A DNA stretch of 28,562 nucleotides from Pelomicrobium sp036803785 (GTDB taxonomy: Bacteria; Pseudomonadota; Gammaproteobacteria; Burkholderiales; UBA6910), in NCBI RefSeq assembly GCF_036803785.1, contig NZ_DAIRTR010000028.1, forward strand, positions 1 through 28,562, written 5' to 3'. The translations under genes and the position numbers were made by a program. Positions 1 to 7,688 of this stretch are shown here, piece by piece (within the stretch, counting starts at the first letter, position 1; every line of letters starts with the position of its first letter). Under the pieces are notes generated by a model. The model saw only the letters and a list, made by a program, of their open reading frames with translations. It did no database searches and was not told the origin of the DNA.

Positions 1-1020
1 GTCCCAGCGGCCCCCCCCGCTCGCTTCCCCGGCGCGTCCCAAGACGATGACGGGCAGCTGAGCGCTTATGTTTCCGTCATGGATCGTCAGACGGGCCACG
101 AGCCGGGAGAGGGGGAGGCGGTTGCGGTCCAAGGGCCCCGGTACGTGGTTGAGCGCCTCCACCGAACCTTCAAGCTCTTTGTCCGCCCCTTCCAGCGCAA
201 AGCGCAGTTCGGCCCGGGTCGCCGGCCAGGAAGGGTTCAGTCGGGACAGGTCCAGCTCGTGGAACTCCCCGGCCAAGCGGCGCAGCGGGTGCTCCTCGAA
301 GGGTGAAATGCTCGCCTGGAGTGTTCCCTGGCCCCAGACGGCTTCGGGAGTCACGGTGAGCAGAAACCTCTGCAGATCACCCGACGCATGCACCGTGGCC
401 GCGTCGAGATGGGCAAGACGAAGCTCGTTCAAGCGCACCGACGCTTCCAACCGAAACGGGGCCGTCCCTTCCAGCGCACCTTCGCCTTCCATCCGAGCCC
501 AGGGGGTGAGGGCTTGCGTGAGCCGCCACCGGTGCCGCTTGCCATCGCTTTCGAAGCTGAGGGAAACGGAGGTGACGACCAGCGGCTCAGCGCCTTCTTG
601 GATCTCGATTCGCTCGAGCGTCGCCTGCTCGAGGATCACCGCCAGGGGAAAGGTGAGGCGCGTTGGCAAGGCGGGAGGCGCTTCTTTTGGAACGTGCGCT
701 ACTTTCAGCGTGCCCATCGACAGCGCTTCCACCCGAAACTTGAGCCGCGCGAGAGCGAGGGGATGCCAGTGGAAGGAAATCCGTTCGGCGCTCACCGTGA
801 AGTCCGGGCTCCGGTAAGCGATCCTGTCGAAGGTCATGGGACCGTAGAGGGAACCCTTGGCCCCTTCGATGGTGAGCGTGCCACCGCTTGCGGCGCTCAG
901 GCGCTCGGCGATCCACGCGAGGGTAGCCTCTCGCCCCCCGAGCCATAGGAGGAGGGCCGCCGCGCCCACCAGCGAGGCCGCCGCGATCCCGAGCGCCCAA
1001 CCCCACTGCAAACGTTTCAT
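1..1020 (-). CDS. tamB: TamB, translocation/assembly module inner-membrane subunit (N-terminal part; gene continues beyond the left edge)
   Basis: The minus strand is open from an ATG at 1020-1018 to the window edge, giving 340 residues with no stop. The start overlaps the tamA stop codon (TGATG), so the two are probably translationally coupled. Residues about 4-26 form one N-terminal membrane anchor (LQWGWALGIAAASLVGAAAL). The next residues (LSAASGGTLTIEGAKGSLYG, then a run of short beta strands) have the AsmA/TamB-like look of a periplasm-spanning beta-taco protein. In known systems TamB works with the outer-membrane Omp85 protein TamA in autotransporter/outer-membrane protein assembly and phospholipid transport. 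The conserved C-terminal DUF490 domain lies outside the window, so the call rests on the anchor, the strand-rich start and the position directly after tamA. Confidence 0.85.
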   Translation of the reverse strand, partial: MKRLQWGWALGIAAASLVGAAALLLWLGGREATLAWIAERLSAASGGTLTIEGAKGSLYGPMTFDRIAYRSPDFTVSAERISFHWHPLALARLKFRVEALSMGTLKVAHVPKEAPPALPTRLTFPLAVILEQATLERIEIQEGAEPLVVTSVSLSFESDGKRHRWRLTQALTPWARMEGEGALEGTAPFRLEASVRLNELRLAHLDAATVHASGDLQRFLLTVTPEAVWGQGTLQASISPFEEHPLRRLAGEFHELDLSRLNPSWPATRAELRFALEGADKELEGSVEALNHVPGPLDRNRLPLSRLVARLTIHDGNISAQLPVIVLGRAGEASGGGRWD

Positions 1021-2807
1021 CAGAACACGAAGCCCGCCAGGAAATGAAGACGAAATTCCTCAGTGGCCTGCCCGTAGGCCAGGTCTAGCGCTAAAGGACC
1101 CACTGGGCTTTTCCAGCGCACGCCGACGCCATAGCCCAGCTTGAAGTCGAAGTTGTTGAACCGGTCGGTGGCATCGCCTGCGTCGATGAAAGCGGAAATG
1201 CCCCACCGCTCGGTCAGCAGGTGGACGTATTCTCCGCTGACCACTCCTAGCACCCGGGCGCCGGTCACTGCGTCCCCCACCTGCTCCCCGATGCTCTGGA
1301 AGGCGTAGCCGCGGATGGAGTTGGAGCCACCTGCGCGGAACAGGTACTGGGACGGGACCTTGCGCGGCTGGGGGGCGTAGACCGCCCCCGCTTCCCCACG
1401 CAACACCAGGGTATCGCGCCGGCCCACCGGCACGAAGCCCATGGCTTTCGCGTAACCCCGGGCGAAGTCCGCGTCTGAGAGTACTGCCTTGGAGGCGGCG
1501 GTGCCTTGCCAGTTGAGGATCCAACCGGCACGGGGATCCACCAGGTTATCCACTTTGCGCTGGGTCCAGCTGTACTGGAGGGGTAGGGCTATCAAGCTGT
1601 CGGCCGGGATACCACTGATCCGTTTGCTCTGGGTGAGAAGGCCCAGGGAAAGCTCCGAGTCCTTCTCTCGGGTGCTCTTGAAGCGGCGCAGGAACGCGCC
1701 TAGAGTGGTGGTGACCTCGTTCTGGATGTCGGTGCGCTGCCATTGCAGGCTTCCGCCATAGCGGTAGCCGTCGGGCGCGGGGGGAAGGGCAAGGTCCGTG
1801 CCTGCCACCTGCTCCTTCTGGGCGAGCTTGAGCCCCGAAGTCCAGCTCCAGGCCCGGTCCAAAATGTTGCGGTCGGTGTAGGCGATCTCCCCGTTGGCCC
1901 CCACGTCAGTGCTGAATCCAATGGCGAGGCGCAGCTTCTTGGATGGCTGTTCCACCACGGTGACCCGGATGGGGGCGTGCTCCGGATGCTCCCGGTCGAT
2001 GTCGGCGCTGACCAAGACCGAGGCGAAGTAGCCGGTGCCGAGCAGATCTTCCTGCAAATCGGTGAGCGCTTTCTCGCTGTAGGGGGTACCGGGGGCGAGG
2101 CGGTTCAAGTTTCGCACCAGGCTCTCGGGGTAGCGGGAAAGCCCCTCCACCACCAGGGGCCCGAAAGTGAAGGGCGGGCCGCTGTCGGCCACCACGGTGA
2201 GGTCGACGGCGCGCTCCTCCGGATGCACCCGGGCTTCGCTCTGCGCGATCTCGGCTGCTGCGTACCGTTCGTTGGCAAGACCGATCAGCAACGTCTGCTT
2301 GCCCTGGTCCCACAGCTGCTGCCGGAAGCGCATTCCTGGCTTTAAGGGCCAGCGCTCCCGTAGCTCCGCCATGCGTTTGAGGTTATCCCAGCGCTCCTCG
2401 GTGATGGGGCCGCTGAAGCGGATATCCACCGAGCGGATGAGGGAAGGCTCCCCTGGATCGACCCGGAACCGCGCCCTCCAGCGCTCAGGCATCTGATCGA
2501 GGGCGGCTTCGACACGAGGCGAGAAATAGCCTTCCGTCGCCAACAGCTCCCGGATCTGGGCATCGGCGCCCTGGTACAAGGCGAGGAAGCGGCCCCGGCG
2601 CATGTCCGGCTGAGCGGCGAGCTGCTGGATCCTCAGGTGGCGCTCCAGCAGGGCCTTGATCTGCGGTGGCGCCTCGATCTCCACCGAAAACTCGGGCTGG
2701 CTCGTCTGGGCTCGCACCGGGGCGATCATGAGCATGGACAAAAGCGCGAACCAAGCGCAGCCGAGTCGCATCGCACGGGCCCGGGTGCGAAAGGCAGGCA
2801 TCGCCAT
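1020..2807 (-). CDS. tamA: TamA, outer-membrane Omp85-family assembly factor
   Basis: This 595-residue protein has an N-terminal signal peptide (MRLGCAWFALLSMLMIAPVRAQ, about residues 13-34), POTRA-like domains (about 35-255) and a C-terminal 16-strand barrel of the Omp85 family. The loop motif GGSNSIRGYAFQSIG near residue 495 carries the RGY/F signature of the family, and the chain ends in LAGFVF with the terminal Phe used for BAM recognition. TamA pairs with TamB, whose gene follows with a 1-base overlap. I chose the ATG at 2807 because AAGGGG lies about 8 bases upstream. An in-frame TTG at 2840 would overlap the stop of the upstream small gene by 4 bases but has no Shine-Dalgarno sequence. 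The ATG at 2771 would also retain the signal peptide. Confidence 0.92.
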   Translation of the reverse strand: MAMPAFRTRARAMRLGCAWFALLSMLMIAPVRAQTSQPEFSVEIEAPPQIKALLERHLRIQQLAAQPDMRRGRFLALYQGADAQIRELLATEGYFSPRVEAALDQMPERWRARFRVDPGEPSLIRSVDIRFSGPITEERWDNLKRMAELRERWPLKPGMRFRQQLWDQGKQTLLIGLANERYAAAEIAQSEARVHPEERAVDLTVVADSGPPFTFGPLVVEGLSRYPESLVRNLNRLAPGTPYSEKALTDLQEDLLGTGYFASVLVSADIDREHPEHAPIRVTVVEQPSKKLRLAIGFSTDVGANGEIAYTDRNILDRAWSWTSGLKLAQKEQVAGTDLALPPAPDGYRYGGSLQWQRTDIQNEVTTTLGAFLRRFKSTREKDSELSLGLLTQSKRISGIPADSLIALPLQYSWTQRKVDNLVDPRAGWILNWQGTAASKAVLSDADFARGYAKAMGFVPVGRRDTLVLRGEAGAVYAPQPRKVPSQYLFRAGGSNSIRGYAFQSIGEQVGDAVTGARVLGVVSGEYVHLLTERWGISAFIDAGDATDRFNNFDFKLGYGVGVRWKSPVGPLALDLAYGQATEEFRLHFLAGFVF

Positions 2808-2836
2808 GGCCTTGCCCCTTGTGCTTCGGCTGACTT

Positions 2837-3052
2837 TCAAAGGCGAGGCGCACGGTCACGCCGTACCGCCAGCACCGCAAGGGCCGCCCAGGCGATGAAG
2901 GCGAGCGCGAGAAGGAGGTAGAAGCGCACCGCGCCCAGCTCCAGGAAAGCACGATGGGGAAAGTAGCCCTGGACGAGTCCCACTGCGATCACCAACAGGA
3001 AGGCCGCGCCGTAGACCTCCAACAGAAGCCGCAGCAGCCGCACCGTCCTCAT
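2837..3052 (-). CDS. small two-helix membrane protein, unknown function
   Basis: A 71-residue protein predicted to have two transmembrane helices (about residues 9-29 and 42-63), joined by a short loop (QGYFPHRAFLELGAVRF) and ending in a basic tail (RRDRAPRL). I do not recognise a named family. Its ATG overlaps the mscS stop by 4 bases (ATGA), and its own stop touches the region just upstream of the tamA start, so it is almost certainly translated as part of the mscS-tamA-tamB unit. The packing, hydrophobic periodicity and positively charged ends argue that it is real rather than a chance frame. A role linked to MscS or the Tam complex is only a guess from context. Confidence 0.7.
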   Translation of the reverse strand: MRTVRLLRLLLEVYGAAFLLVIAVGLVQGYFPHRAFLELGAVRFYLLLALAFIAWAALAVLAVRRDRAPRL

Positions 3053-3987
3053 TGGTCACTCGCGCTGGCGCCCGTGGGCTGCGGCTCGGCACGGTCGAGG
3101 CAGCGTAGGGGAAAGGCCGGCGCCCGGCCCTGCTTGTCCTGCCCCGCGTAGACGGTGAGGTGGGGGTAGGGGATCTCGATTCCCCGTTCGTCGAAGGCGC
3201 GCTTCAGGCGCCGCAGGTACTCGCGGCGCACCGTCCATTGTTCGAGCGGCGCCACCTTGAAGCGGCAGCGGATGACCACTGCGGAATCGGCCCAGTTCTC
3301 GACCCCGGCGATTTCCAAGTCCTCCAGGATCTTCGGGCCGAAAATCGAGTCCCCACGCATCGCTTTGGCCACCTCGCGCATCACCTCGAATACCTCGTCC
3401 ACATTCTCCCGGTAGGCGACGCCGATATCGATGACCGCTTGAGCGAACTCTCGGCTCATGTTAGTGACGGTAGAAATCGCCCCGTTCGGCACGAAGTGGA
3501 CGTTCCCGTTATAGTCGCGTAGCCGCACGTAGCGCAGGGTGACCTCCTCCACCAGTCCTCCGATGCCGGCGACATTGACCACGTCGCCTACCCGAACCTG
3601 GTTCTCCGTCAGCATGATGAAGCCGGTGAAATAGTCCTTGACCAGGCTCTGAGCGGCGAAGCCGATGGCAATGCCCGCCACCCCGGCGGTGGCGAGGATC
3701 GGGGCGATGGAGATGCCGAGCGCCGAGAGGATCAGCATGCCGGCCACCACCCACACCACCACGGAGACGAGGTAGCGAAAGGCACGGCTCAAAGTCTCAA
3801 TGCGCTTTAGCTCCTCCACGTCGGCGGCGCGCGCGCTCATGCGCGCACGGAAGAGGCGGATCGCCCGGCGTGCAAGGCCGAGAACGATCCAGGCCATGAC
3901 CAGGATCAGCAGGATGCGCACGCCATCCTGGAGGTAGGGGAGCAATTCCTTCCATTCCAGAGCGAAGTTTTCCGAGAATTTGTTCAT
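3049..3987 (-). CDS. MscS-family small-conductance mechanosensitive channel
   Basis: A 312-residue inner-membrane channel. Helices lie at about residues 23-42, 70-94 and 94-126. The last is the pore-lining TM3, with the Gly/Ala-rich face ATAGVAGIAIGFAAQSLVKD. It is followed by the MscS beta domain (QVRVGDVVN, then EEVTLRYVRLRDYNGNVHFV and PNGAISTVTN) and a cytoplasmic alpha/beta domain ending near YPHLTVY. Length is close to that of E. coli MscS (286) with a slightly longer N-terminus. Channels of this type open under membrane tension to release solutes during hypo-osmotic shock. The frame extends upstream to a TTG at 4041, but I prefer the ATG at 3987, where MNKFSENF begins; no strong ribosome binding site is visible for either. 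It heads the unit with the small membrane gene, tamA and tamB. Confidence 0.9.
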   Translation of the reverse strand: MNKFSENFALEWKELLPYLQDGVRILLILVMAWIVLGLARRAIRLFRARMSARAADVEELKRIETLSRAFRYLVSVVVWVVAGMLILSALGISIAPILATAGVAGIAIGFAAQSLVKDYFTGFIMLTENQVRVGDVVNVAGIGGLVEEVTLRYVRLRDYNGNVHFVPNGAISTVTNMSREFAQAVIDIGVAYRENVDEVFEVMREVAKAMRGDSIFGPKILEDLEIAGVENWADSAVVIRCRFKVAPLEQWTVRREYLRRLKRAFDERGIEIPYPHLTVYAGQDKQGRAPAFPLRCLDRAEPQPTGASASDQ

Positions 3988-4086
3988 GGCGTATTGGCGA
4001 CGTGAGGCGACGGAACAAGGGATGAGCGCCGGCCGCGGCAAAGGGGCGACAGGCAGCCAGGCCGCCCGCGTGGCGCAGAGTTTCTT

Positions 4087-4115
4087 AGGATAACGTCTTT
4101 TGCCGCGAAACCCAA
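4087..4115 (-). promoter_or_regulatory. candidate sigma70 promoter for the mscS-tamAB unit
   Basis: On the minus strand, TTGGGT (4115-4110), a 17-base spacer and TATCCT (4092-4087) lie about 100 bases upstream of the mscS ATG and just after the amiC stop. Spacing is ideal, but the hexamers match consensus only 3/6 and 4/6. The call is by eye. Confidence 0.35.
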
Positions 4116-4133
4116 CGCGGCCCGCTCCGGCTC

Positions 4134-5438
4134 TCAGCGCTCCCGGGTTTGCGCCTCGCTTTGGGCAAGCTTCGGGCGAGCCATGGGCGGATTTTGGGCG
4201 AGGTAGCGCTTGATCCCCGCGAGGATCGCCCGGGCCATTTTGTCCTGGTAGGCTTCGTCCCGCAGCTTGAGCTCCTCTTCCGGGTTACTGATGAAGGCTG
4301 TCTCCACCAGGATGGAAGGAATGTCCGGCGCCTTGAGCACCGCGAATCCTGCCTGTTCCACCTCTTCCTTGTGTAGCGCATTGATACCGCCCAGCTCGGC
4401 GAGCACCGCCCGGCCCAGCTTGAGGCTGTCGGCGATGGTGGCGGTCTGGGACAGATCCAGCAGGGTTTGCTTGAGGTAGGGGTCGGGCACGTTGAGATTC
4501 ACGCCGCCGATCAGGTCGGCGTCGTTTTCCTGCTTTGCCAGCCATTGGGCCGCGGCCGAGGTGGCGCCCCGCTCGGACAGGGCGAACACCGAGGAGCCCC
4601 GGGCATGGGGCTTGATGAAGGCATCGGCGTGGATCGACACGAAGAGATCCGCGTTGACCTTGCGCGCCTTGGCCACTCGCAAGTGCAGGGGAATGTAGTA
4701 ATCGCCGTCGCGGATCATGGCGGCTTGCAGGTTCTCTTCTTTGTCCACCAGGGCTTTCAGCTTACGGGCGATGGCGAGCGTCACGTCCTTCTCCAGGGTT
4801 CCGCGCCGGCCGCGGGCGCCCGGGTCTTCACCTCCGTGGCCGGCGTCGATGGCGACGGTGATGAGCCGCTTCGGCTCCGGGGCTCCGGCGCCGGGGGACC
4901 GTTGCTCGCCGCGACCGGGCGCCGGCGCGGCCAACTCTCGTTTCATCACCAGCGCCATGAGGGGATCGACGGGAGTGAGAGGGTAGACGTCCACCACCAA
5001 CCGGTGTCCGTATTCGCCGATGGGCCGCAGGGGAAATGCCTGGGGGTTGACTTGCTGCTTTAGATCCAGCACGACCCGCACGGTCCCCGGCTTGAACCGG
5101 CCGACCCGGATGGCTCGAATGTAGGGGTCCTCTGCCGTGACCTTGTCGGGCAGGGCCGTCAACGCGGGGGAGAGCTCCACGCCTTCCAGGTCGATCACCA
5201 GACGGTCGGGATTCTCCAGGGTGAACACGGTATAAGCCACCTGGGCCGGCAGTTCCAGGGTGACCCGGGTGTATTCTTCGGCCGGCCACACCCGCACCGC
5301 GGTCACGGGCACCTCGGCCGCCCGGGCGAAGGCGGCTAGGCAGAGAAGTAGCGGTAGGGCAGCGGTGACAAGGCCACGCAGGCGAGTGCCCAGGGAGCGT
5401 TTCAGTCGGTGGAGCGCGTGTTCAATCGTTCGATGCAC
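4134..5438 (-). CDS. amiC: N-acetylmuramoyl-L-alanine amidase (AmiC type)
   Basis: A 434-residue periplasmic zinc amidase that cleaves the MurNAc-L-Ala bond of peptidoglycan during daughter-cell separation. The N-terminus is a basic stretch plus hydrophobic signal segment (cleavage near ARA/AEV, residue 40). It is followed by an AMIN domain (about 45-155, septal targeting), a Pro/Gly-rich linker (about 170-190) and the Amidase_3 catalytic domain (about 193-422). Zinc and catalytic residues fit AIDAGHGG (His201), TLEKDV (Glu216), SIHADA (His270) and ILVETAFISN (Glu389). The start is a GTG with AGGTGA about 4 bases upstream. It lies inside the tsaE 3' end (37-base overlap), so tsaE-amiC is an operon. 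In many relatives mutL follows amiC; here mscS does. Confidence 0.93.
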   Translation of the reverse strand: MHRTIEHALHRLKRSLGTRLRGLVTAALPLLLCLAAFARAAEVPVTAVRVWPAEEYTRVTLELPAQVAYTVFTLENPDRLVIDLEGVELSPALTALPDKVTAEDPYIRAIRVGRFKPGTVRVVLDLKQQVNPQAFPLRPIGEYGHRLVVDVYPLTPVDPLMALVMKRELAAPAPGRGEQRSPGAGAPEPKRLITVAIDAGHGGEDPGARGRRGTLEKDVTLAIARKLKALVDKEENLQAAMIRDGDYYIPLHLRVAKARKVNADLFVSIHADAFIKPHARGSSVFALSERGATSAAAQWLAKQENDADLIGGVNLNVPDPYLKQTLLDLSQTATIADSLKLGRAVLAELGGINALHKEEVEQAGFAVLKAPDIPSILVETAFISNPEEELKLRDEAYQDKMARAILAGIKRYLAQNPPMARPKLAQSEAQTRER

Positions 5439-5902
5439 CGTTCACCTAGGGGCGTATGGGCGCTGATGTGGACGATTCGGCCCGAGTCTCGAAAGGCGAT
5501 CCGGATGTCCAGGTCGGGGGGCGGCAGAAGCCCGCCCGCTTTCTCGGGCCATTCCACCACGCACACCGAGCGGGGATGGAAGTAATCGCGAAACCCTGCC
5601 TGCTCCCACTCTGCCGGATCATCGAAGCGATAAAAATCAAAATGATAAAAGTCTAAGTTAGAGATAGCATAAGGTTCAACCAGGGTAAAGGTCGGGCTTT
5701 TCACTTTTCCCCGATACCCGAGGGCCCGCAGCAACCCCCGCACCAGGGTGGTTTTGCCGGCGCCCAGATCACCCCCCAGGTACAGGCGCAGGCCCGGTGC
5801 CATGCAAGGAGCGAGCGCTTCGCCCAAGGCAAGGGTTGCCGCCTCGTCGGGCAAGAGGCAGGAAAAAAAGGCTCCGTCCCCGGTATGATGGGAAGTATGC
5901 AC
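5402..5902 (-). CDS. tsaE: TsaE, tRNA threonylcarbamoyladenosine biosynthesis ATPase
   Basis: A 166-residue cytoplasmic ATPase of the TsaBDE complex, needed for the t6A37 modification of ANN-decoding tRNAs. Walker A is GDLGAGKTT (residues 43-51). Other family signatures are SPTFTLVEPY (69-78), DFYRFDDP (89-96) and VVEWPEK (115-121). Length fits the family (about 150-165). The start is a GTG at 5902; no better start exists before the conserved PDEAATLALG. This start overlaps the divergent queG start by about 6 bases, so each gene's promoter must lie inside the other's coding region. The codons for ISNLDFYHFDFYRF (about 5624-5665) are strikingly AT-rich against the surrounding GC-rich gene. It is followed by amiC with a 37-base overlap. 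Confidence 0.95.
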   Translation of the reverse strand: MHTSHHTGDGAFFSCLLPDEAATLALGEALAPCMAPGLRLYLGGDLGAGKTTLVRGLLRALGYRGKVKSPTFTLVEPYAISNLDFYHFDFYRFDDPAEWEQAGFRDYFHPRSVCVVEWPEKAGGLLPPPDLDIRIAFRDSGRIVHISAHTPLGERCIERLNTRSTD

Positions 5903-6988
5903 GGCGACACCCTAGGCAGCGTGCGGCTCGAAGGCGCAGCCCTCGCCCGGGCCATCAAGGGCTGGGGCCGCGCGCTGGGGTTTCAGCACGTGGGCATCGC
6001 GCAAGCCCACCTGGAGGAAGCCGAAGCGCGGCTTCTGGAGTGGCTTGCCCATGGCTACCACGGCGACATGGATTATATGGCACGCCATGGGGTCAAGCGC
6101 AGCCGCCCAGCGGCCCTCGTGCCTGGCACCGTGTCGGTGATCAGCGCCCGGATGAATTATCTGCCCCCCGGGGCGCGGGAGAGCGAGTCCGTGCTGGGGG
6201 ATTCCCTGCGCGCCTTTGTGTCCCGCTACGCCCTGGGGCGGGACTACCACAAGGTGGTGCGCCACCGCCTCGTCCGGCTTGCCCGGTTGATCGCCCGGCA
6301 CGTGGCGGGCTTTGCTTGGCGGGCCTTCGCCGATAGCGCTCCGGTGATGGAAGTGGAGCTCGCCGTCCAGGCCGGCGTGGGGTGGCGCGGCAAGCATACC
6401 CTGCTCCTAGCCCGCGATGCGGGTTCTTGGTTCTTCCTGGGCGAGCTCTACACCAATCTTCCCCTTCCCCCCGACCCGCCCGAGCCGGACCACTGCGGCA
6501 CCTGTACCCGCTGCCTGGACGCTTGTCCCACCCAGGCGATCATTGCGCCTTACCGGATCGACGCGCGCCGCTGCATCTCCTACTTGACCATCGAGCATAA
6601 GGGGGAGATTCCCGAGGCCTTGCGTCCCCTCATGGGCAATCGGATCTACGGTTGCGACGACTGCCAGCTCGTCTGCCCCTGGACCCGCTTCGCCCAGACG
6701 TCCGGGGAGCCGGACTTTGCTGTGAGAAACGGGCTGGATGACGTGAGCCTCGTGGCGCTCTTTCACTGGAGCGAGGCGGAATTCCTCGAGCGCTTCGCCG
6801 GTAGCCCCATCCGGCGCCTCGGCTACGAGCGATGGCTGCGCAACATCGCGGTGGCCCTGGGCAATGCCGCCACCACGCCGGAGGTGGTGGCGGCGCTGGA
6901 GGCCCGGCGCGACCATCCCTCGGCCCTGGTGCGAACCCACGTGGCCTGGGCCTTGGCGCGCCATCGGCACCAGCGCTCAGCCGCTTGA
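5897..6988 (+). CDS. queG: QueG, epoxyqueuosine reductase
   Basis: A 363-residue cobalamin- and iron-sulfur-dependent enzyme that reduces epoxyqueuosine to queuosine in tRNA (final step of queuosine synthesis). The conserved catalytic Asp is in DSAPVMEVELA (about residue 146). Two 4Fe-4S clusters are bound by HCGTCTRCLDACP (Cys200, 203, 206, 210) and CDDCQLVCP (Cys253, 256, 260) plus Cys226. A C-terminal HEAT-like region (LRNIAVALGNAATTPEVVAA) follows. Three in-frame ATGs are near the start (5885, 5888, 5897). I prefer 5897 because GGGAAG precedes it, although the spacing is short. It is divergent from tsaE with overlapping 5' ends and converges on the DUF4202 gene with a 12-base 3' overlap. 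Confidence 0.95.
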   Translation: MHGDTLGSVRLEGAALARAIKGWGRALGFQHVGIAQAHLEEAEARLLEWLAHGYHGDMDYMARHGVKRSRPAALVPGTVSVISARMNYLPPGARESESVLGDSLRAFVSRYALGRDYHKVVRHRLVRLARLIARHVAGFAWRAFADSAPVMEVELAVQAGVGWRGKHTLLLARDAGSWFFLGELYTNLPLPPDPPEPDHCGTCTRCLDACPTQAIIAPYRIDARRCISYLTIEHKGEIPEALRPLMGNRIYGCDDCQLVCPWTRFAQTSGEPDFAVRNGLDDVSLVALFHWSEAEFLERFAGSPIRRLGYERWLRNIAVALGNAATTPEVVAALEARRDHPSALVRTHVAWALARHRHQRSAA

Positions 6989-7567
6989 GAGCGCCCGCTC
7001 CACCAGGGCGCGCACCGGCGGTGCTAGTTCGAGCGCCAGCGCCTGCTCCCGTGCTCTGGGCGACATTTTGTTCCAGGTCTTGCGCAGGATGTCGACCACC
7101 TGGGCTTCGTCATGGCGGCGGGCGAACTCCGGCAGGGCATGTTCCAGGAACGTGAGGCACGCGGCATCCTCCAGGCACTGGGCTTCCGCGTCCCGGCGCA
7201 GCCGTTCCTTGCGGATCAGGGATTGCACCCGAGCGATCATCGGCTCGTCATAGCCCGCTTCCTTGAGGAGCGCCCCCGCCAGCCGGGCGTGGGCCTGGGC
7301 CTGGGCGGCCCGCCACTGATGGTAGCCGGCCCAGCCCGTAGGGTAGCTCTCTCGAGGGATCGCCCAGCGCTGCAAATGCTGGCAGCGTGCTGCCAGCCTG
7401 AGCGGCTCGGAAGCCTGCGGCTCGAGCCGCTCCACCCAGGCGCTCACGCGCTCGGCGTAGAGGGCTTCGCCTGGCCACGGGACGCCGTCCACCGTTTCGA
7501 TATGGGGATCTTCCCGATGGATGGCCTCGATCAGCGCCAGAGCGCGTTGGAAATGGGCAGAAGGCAT
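6977..7567 (-). CDS. DUF4202 family protein
   Basis: A 196-residue, probably soluble, alpha-helical protein. Segments such as LRLAARCQHLQRWAIPRESY, GYHQWR, GYDEPMIARVQSLIRKE, LEDAACLTFLEH and ILRKTWNKMSPRARE match my memory of DUF4202, a conserved family of unknown biochemical role. The His/Arg/Asp pattern (CQHLQRW, ED-ACLTFLEH) recalls an HD-like helical fold, but I do not claim metal binding. The open frame extends upstream into the divergent peroxiredoxin gene. I start it at the ATG at 7567 (MPSAHFQRAL), which gives the usual family length; no clear Shine-Dalgarno sequence is visible. Its 3' end overlaps queG tail to tail. Confidence 0.8.
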   Translation of the reverse strand: MPSAHFQRALALIEAIHREDPHIETVDGVPWPGEALYAERVSAWVERLEPQASEPLRLAARCQHLQRWAIPRESYPTGWAGYHQWRAAQAQAHARLAGALLKEAGYDEPMIARVQSLIRKERLRRDAEAQCLEDAACLTFLEHALPEFARRHDEAQVVDILRKTWNKMSPRAREQALALELAPPVRALVERALSSG

Positions 7568-7625
7568 GGGGGCACACAAGAGACGGTTGCAACCTGGCCC
7601 ATCATTGTACGGCGGGCGGCCCGGG

Positions 7626-7654
7626 TGGAAAGGGGGCGGCGGTGGCGCTAAGAT
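7626..7654 (+). promoter_or_regulatory. candidate promoter of the peroxiredoxin gene
   Basis: TGGAAA (7626-7631), a 17-base spacer and TAAGAT (7649-7654) lie 34 bases upstream of the peroxiredoxin ATG in the 121-base divergent spacer. Each hexamer matches the sigma70 consensus about 4/6. No OxyR-type site was recognised. Confidence 0.3.
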
Positions 7655-7688
7655 GAAAAGCATCGCGATCAAAACAAAGGAGAAGCCC

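Noticed and set aside
4102..4120. GCCGCG/CGCGGC hairpin between mscS and amiC considered as a terminator
   Set aside because: The T/A run lies on the wrong side of the stem for both strands; a promoter reading fits better.
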